This document shows positions 14,633 through 21,859 of a stretch of 25,738 nucleotides of DNA, piece after piece. Source of the DNA: Brevundimonas sp. GTDB taxonomy: Bacteria; Pseudomonadota; Alphaproteobacteria; Caulobacterales; Caulobacteraceae. The position numbers were made by a program, and so were the translations under genes. The stretch lies in the NCBI RefSeq assembly GCF_031082345.1, contig NZ_JAVHLH010000009.1:1-25738 (forward strand), read 5' to 3'. Under the pieces are notes generated by a model. It did not search any database and was not told the DNA's origin. It worked only from the letters and a program-made list of their open reading frames with translations. Position 1 is the first letter of the stretch; each line of letters starts with the position of its first letter.

Positions 14633-15946
14633 CTAGCCGCGGGCGCGGATGTCCGCCGAGGCGCGCTCCAGCACCGTCGCCGGGGACTCCCCGGGCGCGA
14701 CCTCGGCCACCCCGACCTCGAACTCGACCACGAAGGGCGCGCGGTCGGGGCCGGCGTCGAAAGCGGTGCAGCCGATCACCGCGGCGATCCGATCGGCCGC
14801 AATCCGGCCGGCCGGGCCCCGTGTGGCGGGCAGGGCCAGGGCGAAGACGTCGGGCGACAGACGCGCCGCCGTATCCTCGGTGCGGATCAGGCGCGACACC
14901 ATGGCCCCGATCTGGGGCAGGGCGCGGTCCAGCCAGCCGTCCTTGCGCGCCTCGACCACCGCGGGCGTCTCCGAGACCCGCAGGACCACGACCGACAGCG
15001 GGCGGCGGCGCTGGCGGGCGCCCTCCGCGACCCGGGCCAGATGGCTGGCGAACAGCTCGGGCGTGAACAGGCCCGTGGCCGGATCGGTCAGGCCCGATCC
15101 GCGCGCGCTCTCCAGCGCCCGGCGGATCGCGATATGCCGCCGATGGTGACGCGCCAGGGCGACGATCCGGTCGGCGGTCTCTTCCTCGGGCGTATCGGCG
15201 GCGGCGACGTCGGCGAAGCCGCGGTTGTACAGCTCGGAAAGGTTTATCTCGCCCGAGCCGCGCAGATAGAGCACGGCCGGGATGTGATAGAGGCGGGTGT
15301 TCCGCTTCATGCCGGAAGCGATCGACAGGGCGGGGGCGTGATCCTCGGCGCCCCACAGGACGGCGGCGTCGAACGGCCGCTCATGCAGATAGTCGAAGGC
15401 GGTGTAGGGCGTCGGCGCGGCCACCACCTCGCAGCCGTGGGCGACGAGGGCGTTCGAAAGGGCGAGGAAGTGACGGTCGGGCTTTCCGGCGGCCAGCACC
15501 CGCAACGGGCTGGCGTCGGGCTCGGGGAGCGGCAGCGGCTCGCCCCGGGCCGCGAAGGTCGCCTCGCGCAGCGTGACCTCTTCCTCGGCGATGGCGGCGC
15601 GGGCGAGATTCTCGAGCCGAAGCGCCGCCTGGGCGGCGTGCGGCGCGCTCGACATGGCGATATCGGCGATTCCCGGCGCCCAATCAGCCGCCCCGGGTCC
15701 GATGGCCATGACCGGCAGGCGGCGCGGCGAAACGGTCTGGCGCAGGGCGGCGACGCCCTCGGCCGCGTCGGGCAGGCGGGCGTCGAGAATCACCGTCTCG
15801 AGCGGCCAGTCGATCAGGACCTGTATGGCCCCGGCCAGCGATCGCGCCGTGACCGTGCGCCAGCCCAGGGTGTCCAGCCCCTGGCACAGGGGGCCGATCA
15901 GGTCGTCATCACGAGCGACGACCAGAATGCGCGGATCGGAAGTCAA
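14633..15946 (-). CDS. popA: PopA-like response regulator with degenerate GGDEF domain (c-di-GMP effector)
   Basis: 437 residues from TTG 15946. Layout: receiver 1 (about 4-115; RILVVARDDD, phospho-acceptor D55 in VILDARLP), receiver 2 (about 147-265), and a GGDEF-like domain from about 285 (TDPATGLF) to the end. Receiver 2 reads FDAAVLWGAED, with W198 where the phospho-acceptor aspartate should be. In the GGDEF domain the active site is SPDVF (364-368), so no cyclase activity is expected. The inhibitory-site motif R355-T-E-D358 is intact and lies exactly 5 residues upstream, as in PleD. Caulobacter PopA has this design: it binds c-di-GMP at its I-site (R357, from memory) and helps deliver CtrA to ClpXP. 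An ATG at 15988 would add 14 residues but has no ribosome site and probably lies at or before the transcription start. PopA orthology is an inference. Confidence 0.82.
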   Translation of the reverse strand: MTSDPRILVVARDDDLIGPLCQGLDTLGWRTVTARSLAGAIQVLIDWPLETVILDARLPDAAEGVAALRQTVSPRRLPVMAIGPGAADWAPGIADIAMSSAPHAAQAALRLENLARAAIAEEEVTLREATFAARGEPLPLPEPDASPLRVLAAGKPDRHFLALSNALVAHGCEVVAAPTPYTAFDYLHERPFDAAVLWGAEDHAPALSIASGMKRNTRLYHIPAVLYLRGSGEINLSELYNRGFADVAAADTPEEETADRIVALARHHRRHIAIRRALESARGSGLTDPATGLFTPELFASHLARVAEGARQRRRPLSVVVLRVSETPAVVEARKDGWLDRALPQIGAMVSRLIRTEDTAARLSPDVFALALPATRGPAGRIAADRIAAVIGCTAFDAGPDRAPFVVEFEVGVAEVAPGESPATVLERASADIRARG

Positions 15947-15954
15947 GGCGATGT

Positions 15955-15958
15955 CTCC
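15955..15958 (-). promoter_or_regulatory. Shine-Dalgarno deciding the popA TTG start
   Basis: GGAG on the minus strand lies 8 nt before TTG 15946. The in-frame ATG at 15988 has no such site. With the TTG start, the first receiver's aspartate is residue 55, the number I recall for Caulobacter PopA. Confidence 0.5.
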
Positions 15959-15996
15959 AGCAGCCCCACCCGGGGGCCGCGATCTCATGGCGGCGG

Positions 15997-16026
15997 ACCA
16001 TAGCGAGGGTCGCCGTGGCGAGGCAA
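15997..16026 (-). promoter_or_regulatory. Candidate sigma-70-type promoter of the popA-like gene
   Basis: Minus strand TTGCCT (16021-16026) and TATGGT (15997-16002) are separated by 18 nt; the latter lies inside GCTATGGTC, which resembles the Caulobacter -10 form GCTANAWC. The predicted start near 15990 would exclude the ATG at 15988 as translation start. Inferred from pattern only. Confidence 0.35.
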
Positions 16027-16090
16027 CCGCCGCCGTCCTCCTTTCCCCGGCGGCGAATTGCGTTAAAGGAGGCGGCTTCGCGGGCGGGAC

Positions 16091-16094
16091 AGGA
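16091..16094 (+). promoter_or_regulatory. Shine-Dalgarno favouring the TTG 16102 start
   Basis: AGGA lies 7 nt before TTG 16102. A stronger GGAGG near 16068 has no start codon at a usable distance. Confidence 0.4.
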
Positions 16095-16101
16095 TAGCGG
16101 T

Positions 16102-17055
16102 TTGCAGGCCAGGACGGATATCGACGAAGCTGTGCGCTGGGCGACGCCCGCGCTTTGGGGGCGTCTGGCGGTCAAGGCGTTTTCACGCAGCTGGGGCCGG
16201 GACGTCATGCTCTATACGGGCGGCGTATCCTTCTTCGCCCTGCTGGCTGTCTTCCCCGCCATCGCCATCCTGATCGGCTTCTACAAGGCGGTGCTGTCGA
16301 TCGGCCAGGTCAGCGAACAGGCGGCGGCGCTGGCCGACGTCATGCCGCACGCGGCGCGGGCCATCTTCATGACCGAGATCGACCGGCTGGCCAACGCCTC
16401 GGCGCGCACCGTCTCGGCCCAGAGCGCCTTCGCCCTGATCATCGGCGGCTATGCGGCGCACCGCGGATTCAAGGCATTGCTGGCCGGATTGAACCTCATC
16501 CATGACGAATCGGAGCCGCACGGCTTCCTCAAATTCAACCTGCTGGCCTTCTTCGTCGCCCTGTTCGCCTTCGCCCTGTTCACCGTCGTCTCGGGCGCCG
16601 TGGTGACCTCGCGCCTGCTCGAGCACACGGGACCCGGCGGGGCCGCCGAGGGCGGCGGCGTGGCCCTGGTGGGTCTCTGGCCCGCCCTCGGTCTCGTGGT
16701 CGGCCTGACCATGCTCTACCGCTACGCCATGTCGCACCGGACCCCCGTGGCCTGGTTTCCGGCCATCGTCGGCGGGGTGCTGGCGACGATCATGTCGACC
16801 ATCTCATCCTGGCTGTGCGCCATCTATGTCGAGCAGATCGCCCCGCTGGGCGCGACCTACGGCTCGGTCGGCGCCATCGTGGTGCTGTTGATCTGGCTGT
16901 CGTGGAACGTCAACGCCATCTTCTACGGCGGAGCCTTCGCCACCGAGATGGAGATCGTCCAGCGTTCGGCCGGCGCGCCCGAGCTGGAGCCGGCCGATCC
17001 GCTTCCGGAGTCCGTGGTCAGCCTGTCGGAACGGCGGGCGTCTCGACCTCGATAG
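16102..17055 (+). CDS. YihY/BrkB-family inner-membrane protein
   Basis: 317 residues from TTG 16102; the frame is open from GTG 16015, which would add 29 residues of low-complexity, non-conserved sequence. Seen: the family N-terminal block AFSRSWGRDVMLYTGGVSFFALLAVFPAIAILIGFYKAV (amphipathic helix, then first membrane segment); AFALIIGGYAAHRGFKALLAGLNLIHDE; then hydrophobic segments around FNLLAFFVALFAFALFTVVSG, VALVGLWPALGLVVGLTMLYRYA and GSVGAIVVLLIWLSWNVNAIFYGGAFATEME. About six membrane helices in all, typical of YihY/BrkB (formerly misannotated RNase BN). The biochemical role of the family is not settled. Divergent from the popA-like gene; its 3' end overlaps the convergent TusA gene by 38 bp. 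Confidence 0.88.
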   Translation: MQARTDIDEAVRWATPALWGRLAVKAFSRSWGRDVMLYTGGVSFFALLAVFPAIAILIGFYKAVLSIGQVSEQAAALADVMPHAARAIFMTEIDRLANASARTVSAQSAFALIIGGYAAHRGFKALLAGLNLIHDESEPHGFLKFNLLAFFVALFAFALFTVVSGAVVTSRLLEHTGPGGAAEGGGVALVGLWPALGLVVGLTMLYRYAMSHRTPVAWFPAIVGGVLATIMSTISSWLCAIYVEQIAPLGATYGSVGAIVVLLIWLSWNVNAIFYGGAFATEMEIVQRSAGAPELEPADPLPESVVSLSERRASRPR

Positions 17056-17248
17056 TCAGGACGCCGTCGGTCTCCTCGATGGAGAGGACGCGCCCGCCTG
17101 CGCCGGCCATCAGGTGCGGCACGTCGATCCGCGCCATGGGATCGGTCGCCAGCAGGGTCAGACGCGTCGCCGGAGCCGCGATTCGCATGGCCTTCTGCAG
17201 CCTGAGACTCGGGGTCGGACAGCGATGGCCGCGGGCGTCGACGATCAT
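17018..17248 (-). CDS. TusA-family sulfurtransferase-like protein
   Basis: 76 residues, a single TusA/YedF (SirA) fold. Seen: the signature RCPTPSLRLQKAM, that is C10-P-x-P with the following helix, in which the cysteine would carry a persulfide sulfur in classical TusA. A second strand-helix-strand LTLLATDPMARIDVPHLMAGAG matches the family's L-x-T-D-P-x-A-x-x-D-x-P pattern. Roles in the family include sulfur relay for tRNA thiolation and molybdenum cofactor, so the exact partner is unknown. The start ATG overlaps the pncC stop (ATGA, 17245-17248), so it is the second gene of a coupled pair. Its 3' end runs 38 bp into the convergent yihY-like gene. Confidence 0.9.
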   Translation of the reverse strand: MIVDARGHRCPTPSLRLQKAMRIAAPATRLTLLATDPMARIDVPHLMAGAGGRVLSIEETDGVLTIEVETPAVPTG

Positions 17249-17736
17249 GCGCCGATCCGGTCCAGCAACAGTTCGAGCGCCACGCGAACGCTGTCGAGCC
17301 TGACGGCCTCGCGGCCAATGTCGCCGAAACGGCGCTCGACATGGATCAGTCCGCCGGGGCCGGCCGCCGCGAAATGCACGAGGCCAACCGGCTTGCCCGT
17401 CGATCCGCCGCCGGGCCCCGCGATGCCGGTGACCGCGACGGACACCTGCGCCGACGAACAGGCCAGGGCGCCGTCGGCCATGGCCCGCGCCACGGCCTCG
17501 GAGACGGCGCCGTGACGCTCGATCAGCGCGGCGGGGATTTCCAGGAGCTCGCTCTTGGCGGCGTTGCTGTAGGTCACGAAGCCGCGCTCGACGACGGCCG
17601 ATGAGCCGGCCACGGAGGTCAGGGCGGCGGAGACGAGGCCGCCGGTGCAACTCTCGGCCGCGGCGATCATCAGACCTCGGGCCGAGGCCGCCTCGACGAC
17701 CTTGCGGGCGAGGGCTTCGATATCGTCGGGAAACAT
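17245..17736 (-). CDS. pncC: Nicotinamide-nucleotide amidohydrolase (CinA C-terminal type)
   Basis: Hydrolyses nicotinamide mononucleotide to nicotinate mononucleotide, recycling the NMN released, for example, by bacterial DNA ligase. 163 residues: only the C-terminal amidohydrolase domain of CinA, without the N-terminal MoCF-like domain, as in stand-alone PncC. Seen: AAAESCTGGLVSAALTSVAGSS (25-46) with the catalytic-loop serine region, ERGFVTYSNAAKSELL (50-65), VSEAVARAMADGAL and VAVTGIAGPGGGSTGKPVGLV (100-120). ATG 17736 has GGAAGG about 9-10 nt upstream. It overlaps the TusA-family gene by 4 nt and is divergent from the large membrane gene at 17819. Confidence 0.92.
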   Translation of the reverse strand: MFPDDIEALARKVVEAASARGLMIAAAESCTGGLVSAALTSVAGSSAVVERGFVTYSNAAKSELLEIPAALIERHGAVSEAVARAMADGALACSSAQVSVAVTGIAGPGGGSTGKPVGLVHFAAAGPGGLIHVERRFGDIGREAVRLDSVRVALELLLDRIGA

Positions 17737-17818
17737 CAAACGGGGCCTTCCGAAGGGGCGGCGAGTCGGTCCAGGGTTGCGCGATGCGCCTTGGGCGGCG
17801 CCAGCATACGGGGCGGGC

Positions 17819-20140
17819 ATGAGCGACACCACAGGCGACTCCGGCCTCGGCCCGACCGTCTCCGCGCCGCCGGTCCGACCGACGGACCGATTGACGCCGC
17901 TGCTGTTCGCGGCAGCCATCTTCACCTCCGCCTCGCTGGTGTTCGTGGTCCAGCCGATGGTCACCAAACTGGTCCTGCCCATGCTGGGCGGGTCGCCGGC
18001 GGTGTGGAACACGGCGATGGTGTTCTTCCAGGCGGCGCTGCTGGGCGGGTACCTCTATGCGCACCTGCTGCAGCGGATCGCCTCGATCAAGCTGCAGGTG
18101 GCGGTGCATCTGGCGCTGCTGTTGCTCGCCGCCCTGTTCCTGCCGCTACAGATCAACGGCTGGCTGGGCGACCCCGATCCGGCGGCGCCGATCGGCTGGC
18201 TGCTGGCGACGCTGACGCTGTCGGTCGGCGCGCCGTTCGCCGTGCTGTCGGCCACCGCGCCGCTGCTGCAGGCCTGGTTCGCGCGGGTGCGCGCCGGCTA
18301 TCCCGACGGCAAGAACCCCTATGTCCTCTACGCCGCCTCCAACTTGGGCAGCTTCCTGGCGCTGCTGTCCTATCCGTTCGTGATCGAACCGCTGACCAAT
18401 CTGTTCGGGCAGAGGATGGGATGGACGGGCGGCTACTGGGCCTTCCTGCTGATGATCGCGGCGCTGGCCTACGTCGTCTGGCGCCGCCGCATCGACCGCG
18501 AGGCCGAGCCCGCGCAGCTGGCGGCGACGCCGCCCATGGCCTGGCGCGAGAAGATCATCCTGATCCTGCTCGCCGCCGCGCCGTCCAGCCTGATGCTGGG
18601 GGTGACCGCCCACCTTTCGACCGACGTCGCCTCGGCGCCGTTCCTGTGGGTGATCCCGCTGGCGCTGTATCTGCTGACCTTCGTCATCGCCTTCCAGACT
18701 CGGCCATGGATCCCGCTGCCGGTCACCCTGGTCGTGCAGGGCGCGCTCGGGGCCATGGTGGTGCTGATCGTGGCCTTCCGCACGCTCGACATCCGCATCG
18801 CCTTTGTCGTCCACATCCTGGCCTTCTTCTTCGCCGCCCTGATGTGTCACCAGATGCTGGCCTCCCGGCGGCCGCCGCCGGACCGGCTGACGGAGTTCTA
18901 TCTGTTGCTGTCGGTCGGCGGGGTCGTCGGCGGCGCCTTCACCGCCCTGCTGGCGCCGGTGATCTTCAACATGGTTTGGGAATACCCGCTGGTGCTGGTG
19001 CTGGTGGGACTGGCGCGGCCGTGGGACCGGCGGCGGCTGCGCGGCGACGAGATCGGGGCGCTGGCGGCCGTGGCCGTGCTGTCGGCCGCCGCGGCGGGCC
19101 TGTCGTGGTGGATGACCAGCGATCCGGGCGCCTGGGCAGCGCTTTGGCGTCTGCTGCCGCTGTTCCCGCTGCAGACCTTGTGCATGCTGATCCTCGGGCC
19201 GGCCGTGGTCTGCGCCTTCCTGATGCGCGACCGGGCCCAGGCCTTCACCGCCGCCCTGCTGATGATCGGCCTGTCGGCCCAGTTCGTGGCCCGGGGGTAC
19301 GACGCCAGCTATTCGGAACGCAGCTTCTTCGGCGTCATGCGGGTGGCGGTCCAGCAGGACGAACAGCTGGGCGGCGACACCCATATACTGACGCACGGGA
19401 CCACCTGGCACGGCGCCCAGGCGCGGGATCCCCGCTACGACTGCCAGCCGGCCCTGTACTATCACCCGCTGACGCCGATCGGACAGTCGGCGGAGATCGT
19501 CCAGGCCCGGGGGCCCGCCCGGATCGGCGTGGTCGGGCAGGGGGCCGGAACCATGGCGGCCTACAAGCGCGCGGAGGACTCGCTGACCTTTTTCGAGATC
19601 GACCCGATGGTCGACCGGATGTCGCGCGATCCGCAGTGGTTCACCTACATCTCCGACTGCGCCGTCGGCGAGGTGGGGACCGTCCTGGGCGACGCGCGCC
19701 TTACGCTCGAAGACCAGCCGGCGGGAAGCTACGACCTGCTGATCGTCGACGCCTTCTCGTCCGACGCCGTGCCGACCCACCTGCTGACGGTCGAGGCCAT
19801 CGAGGGATATCTGCGGCTGTTGAAGCCGGAGGGCGTGGTGCTGCTGCACCTGTCGAACCGCAATCTCGAGATCGTCCTGCCGACGATCGCGGCGGCGAAG
19901 GCCTTGGGCCGGCCGGCGCTGCACGGGCTGTATGTGGAGGACAATTCGCTGCCGGTGATGGCGATCGCGTCGACCGAGGCCGTCGCGATCTCGCCCACCG
20001 AGCGCGGCCTGGCCGACTTCCGGGGCAAGCCCAATTGGCGCGAGGTTCCCGAGACGGACGTGCGGCCGTGGACGGACGACTACGTCAACCTGTTCGGGGC
20101 GCTGTGGCGGTCGTTCCGGCCGCCGCCCGAACGGCCCTAG
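17819..20140 (+). CDS. Fused multi-pass membrane / spermidine-synthase-like protein
   Basis: 773 residues. About the first 480 residues form a multi-pass membrane region (for example LLFAAAIFTSASLVFVVQP at 28-46 and VHLALLLLAALFLPL near 96-110, then many more helices). The C-terminal 230 residues form a Rossmann domain like aminopropyltransferases: RIGVVGQGAGTMAAY (about 567-581), FFEIDPMVDRMSRDPQWFTYISDC, and the LLIVDAFSSDAVPTHLLTVEA block (about 640-660). It belongs to the group usually annotated as fused MFS/spermidine synthase. I see no evidence of which substrate it uses, and aminopropyl transfer is not established for it. ATG 17819 follows GGGGCGGG; the open frame starts earlier at 17645 but overlaps pncC antisense. 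It ends 1 nt before the convergent ispDF stop. Confidence 0.88.
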   Translation: MSDTTGDSGLGPTVSAPPVRPTDRLTPLLFAAAIFTSASLVFVVQPMVTKLVLPMLGGSPAVWNTAMVFFQAALLGGYLYAHLLQRIASIKLQVAVHLALLLLAALFLPLQINGWLGDPDPAAPIGWLLATLTLSVGAPFAVLSATAPLLQAWFARVRAGYPDGKNPYVLYAASNLGSFLALLSYPFVIEPLTNLFGQRMGWTGGYWAFLLMIAALAYVVWRRRIDREAEPAQLAATPPMAWREKIILILLAAAPSSLMLGVTAHLSTDVASAPFLWVIPLALYLLTFVIAFQTRPWIPLPVTLVVQGALGAMVVLIVAFRTLDIRIAFVVHILAFFFAALMCHQMLASRRPPPDRLTEFYLLLSVGGVVGGAFTALLAPVIFNMVWEYPLVLVLVGLARPWDRRRLRGDEIGALAAVAVLSAAAAGLSWWMTSDPGAWAALWRLLPLFPLQTLCMLILGPAVVCAFLMRDRAQAFTAALLMIGLSAQFVARGYDASYSERSFFGVMRVAVQQDEQLGGDTHILTHGTTWHGAQARDPRYDCQPALYYHPLTPIGQSAEIVQARGPARIGVVGQGAGTMAAYKRAEDSLTFFEIDPMVDRMSRDPQWFTYISDCAVGEVGTVLGDARLTLEDQPAGSYDLLIVDAFSSDAVPTHLLTVEAIEGYLRLLKPEGVVLLHLSNRNLEIVLPTIAAAKALGRPALHGLYVEDNSLPVMAIASTEAVAISPTERGLADFRGKPNWREVPETDVRPWTDDYVNLFGALWRSFRPPPERP

Positions 20141-20141
20141 G

Positions 20142-21278
20142 TCAGGCCGGCAGCTCGATCGTCGCGACGGCCTGGGCGGCGAGACCTTCGCCGCGGCCAG
20201 TGAAGCCCATGGCCTCGGTCGTGGTGGCCTTGACGCTGACCGCGTCGAGCGGAAGCGACAGCAGGGCGGCGAGCCGCTCGCGCATGGCCTGACGGTGCGG
20301 CTTAACCTTCGGCCGCTCGCAGATCAGGGTGACGTCGACGTTGACCAGCCGGCCGCCGCGGGCGTGCAGCCGCTCGACGGCGTGGACCAGGAAGCGGTCG
20401 GAGGCGGCGCCCTTCCACTGCGGATCGGTCGGGGGGAAGTGATCGCCGATGTCGCCGTCGCCCATGGCGCCGAGCAGGGCGTCGGTCAGGGCGTGCAGGC
20501 CGGCGTCGGCGTCGGAGTGGCCGATCAGGGTCTGGTCGTGGGCGATCTCGACCCCGCACAGCCAGACCGACGAACCCGGACCCCAGCGGTGGGCGTCGAA
20601 GCCTTGGCCGACGCGGGTCTGACGCGGGAGCAGGGCCTCGGCCATGGCGAAATCCTCGGGGAAGGTGAGCTTCATCAGGCGGGGGTCGCCGGGCACCATG
20701 GCCACGGCGTGGCCGGCGGCGCGGGCGACCTCGACATCGTCGGTCGGCGGGGCGCTGCCGGACCAGTCGGCATAGGCGTCGCGGATGGCCCCGAGCCGAA
20801 ATCCCTGTGGGGTCTGCGCCCGCCAGAGCCCTTCCCGGTCGACGGGTTCGCCCATCAGCTCGTCGACGCCGCGGCGCAGGCTGTCCGCCACCGGCAGGAC
20901 CGGCAGGGCGGCCGGATGCCGGTCCAGGGCGGCGAGGACCCGGCCGAGGGTCGCCGCGTCCAGCAGGGGGCGGGCGGCGTCATGGATCAGAACCCTGGCG
21001 TCCGGCGGGGCCGTCAGGGCGTTCAGACCGGCCTGCACCGAGGCCGCGCGCGTGGCCCCGCCGGCGACGGCGAACCATCGGTCCAGGCCGGCCAGCGCCT
21101 CCGCGGCGAGGGCTTCGTCTCCGGGCGCCACCACCACCGCCAGTTCCGACGCGCCAGCGGCCAGCAAGGCTTCGGCGGACCAGCGCAACACGGGCCGGCC
21201 GCCCAGTTCGCGCCATTGCTTGGGGCCGCCCGCGCGGGAGCCGGTCCCGGCGGCGACGATGACGGCGCAGAAGCTCAT
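20142..21278 (-). CDS. ispDF: Bifunctional IspD/IspF (MEP cytidylyltransferase / MECDP synthase)
   Basis: Catalyses two non-consecutive steps of the MEP isoprenoid pathway: CTP-dependent formation of CDP-methylerythritol, and cyclisation to MECDP after the IspE kinase step. 378 residues. The IspD half (1-220) shows [17 protein letters not shown] (6-22), [11 protein letters not shown] (96-106), RAQTPQGF (153-160) and [12 protein letters not shown]. The IspF half (221-378) shows [12 protein letters not shown] with metal ligands D228 and H230, [32 protein letters not shown] with H262, and [20 protein letters not shown]. Fusion of the two is common in alphaproteobacteria. ATG 21278 has no strong ribosome site; a GCTACAAG motif (21285-21292 region) just upstream could be a -10 element giving a near-leaderless mRNA. 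Confidence 0.96.
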   Translation of the reverse strand: MSFCAVIVAAGTGSRAGGPKQWRELGGRPVLRWSAEALLAAGASELAVVVAPGDEALAAEALAGLDRWFAVAGGATRAASVQAGLNALTAPPDARVLIHDAARPLLDAATLGRVLAALDRHPAALPVLPVADSLRRGVDELMGEPVDREGLWRAQTPQGFRLGAIRDAYADWSGSAPPTDDVEVARAAGHAVAMVPGDPRLMKLTFPEDFAMAEALLPRQTRVGQGFDAHRWGPGSSVWLCGVEIAHDQTLIGHSDADAGLHALTDALLGAMGDGDIGDHFPPTDPQWKGAASDRFLVHAVERLHARGGRLVNVDVTLICERPKVKPHRQAMRERLAALLSLPLDAVSVKATTTEAMGFTGRGEGLAAQAVATIELPA

Positions 21279-21376
21279 GACCCGCTTGTAGCCATGCCGC
21301 GCGGCGCTGACGAGGGGCCCGGAACGATGGGTTCATCCTGTTTGACAGCCGACCCCGGGCGAGCCAGCTTGACCGT

Positions 21377-21383
21377 GGGAGGA
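21377..21383 (+). promoter_or_regulatory. Strong Shine-Dalgarno of the MAPEG gene
   Basis: GGGAGGA lies 6 nt before ATG 21390. It fixes the start within a frame that is open back to 20295. A TTGACA at 21342-21347 upstream may be a -35 element, but I see no convincing -10. Confidence 0.65.
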
Positions 21384-21389
21384 CTGCCG

Positions 21390-21809
21390 ATGAGCCATGC
21401 CATGCTGCAGCCGGTCATGGCCCTGGTGCTGTGGTCGATGGTGATGTGGGCCTGGCTCTACGCAACCCGGTTGCCCGCCATGATCCGCGCCCGGACGCCT
21501 CTGGACCCGACGCAGCCGCGGGACGTCATGCTGGGCGGTCTGCCGCCCCGGGTTCGATGGAAGGCCGACAACTACAATCACCTGATGGAGCAGCCGACCC
21601 TGTTCTACGCCACGGCCCTCACCCTGGCGCTGCTGGGCCAGGGCGACGGGCTCAATCTCGCGCTGGCCTGGGCCTATGTGGCCCTGCGGGTGGTCCACAG
21701 CCTGATCCAGGCGCTGGTTAATGTGATCGTCCTACGCTTCGCCGTCTTCATGACGGCCAGCGTGGTGCTGATCGTTCTGGCCCTGCGAGCCGCGCTCGCC
21801 CTGACCTGA
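21390..21809 (+). CDS. MAPEG-family membrane protein
   Basis: 139 residues, four hydrophobic segments (about 8-26, 71-86, 93-108 and 112-137), the size and topology of MAPEG (membrane-associated proteins in eicosanoid and glutathione metabolism). Seen: the family stretch NYNHLMEQPTLFYATALTLAL (the N-x-x-HLxEQPxxFY motif at the start of helix 2) and AYVALRVVHSLIQALVNVIVLRF, with the arginine/histidine pattern of helix 3. Bacterial members of this kind often have no assigned substrate; glutathione-dependent detoxification is possible but not shown. It is preceded by a strong ribosome site and is divergent from ispDF; dusB follows after 50 nt, possibly with its own promoter. Confidence 0.88.
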   Translation: MSHAMLQPVMALVLWSMVMWAWLYATRLPAMIRARTPLDPTQPRDVMLGGLPPRVRWKADNYNHLMEQPTLFYATALTLALLGQGDGLNLALAWAYVALRVVHSLIQALVNVIVLRFAVFMTASVVLIVLALRAALALT

Positions 21810-21822
21810 AGTGGCGGCAGGG

Positions 21823-21852
21823 TTGGACCGGGCGGCGCAAAAGCCCTATCTG
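21823..21852 (+). promoter_or_regulatory. Candidate promoter of dusB-ntrYX
   Basis: TTGGAC (21823-21828) and TATCTG (21847-21852) are separated by 18 nt. Initiation about 7 nt downstream would fall at the dusB ATG (21860), implying a leaderless transcript, consistent with the absence of a ribosome site there. Pattern-based only. Confidence 0.35.
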
Positions 21853-21859
21853 CCGGGCC

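Noticed and set aside
13438..15066. A 542-codon plus-strand frame across the SRPBCC, regulator and popA-like genes.
   Set aside because: Antisense to three recognisable genes and made of Gly/Arg/Asp repeats; no ribosome site or homology.
17791..20292. An 833-codon plus-strand frame overlapping the spermidine-synthase-like gene.
   Set aside because: Out-of-frame shadow of the membrane protein: Ala/Gly/Arg-rich, no hydrophobic segments or motifs.
20295..21389. Upstream extension of the MAPEG gene to 20295.
   Set aside because: Antisense to ispDF; the strong GGGAGGA site fixes the start at 21390.
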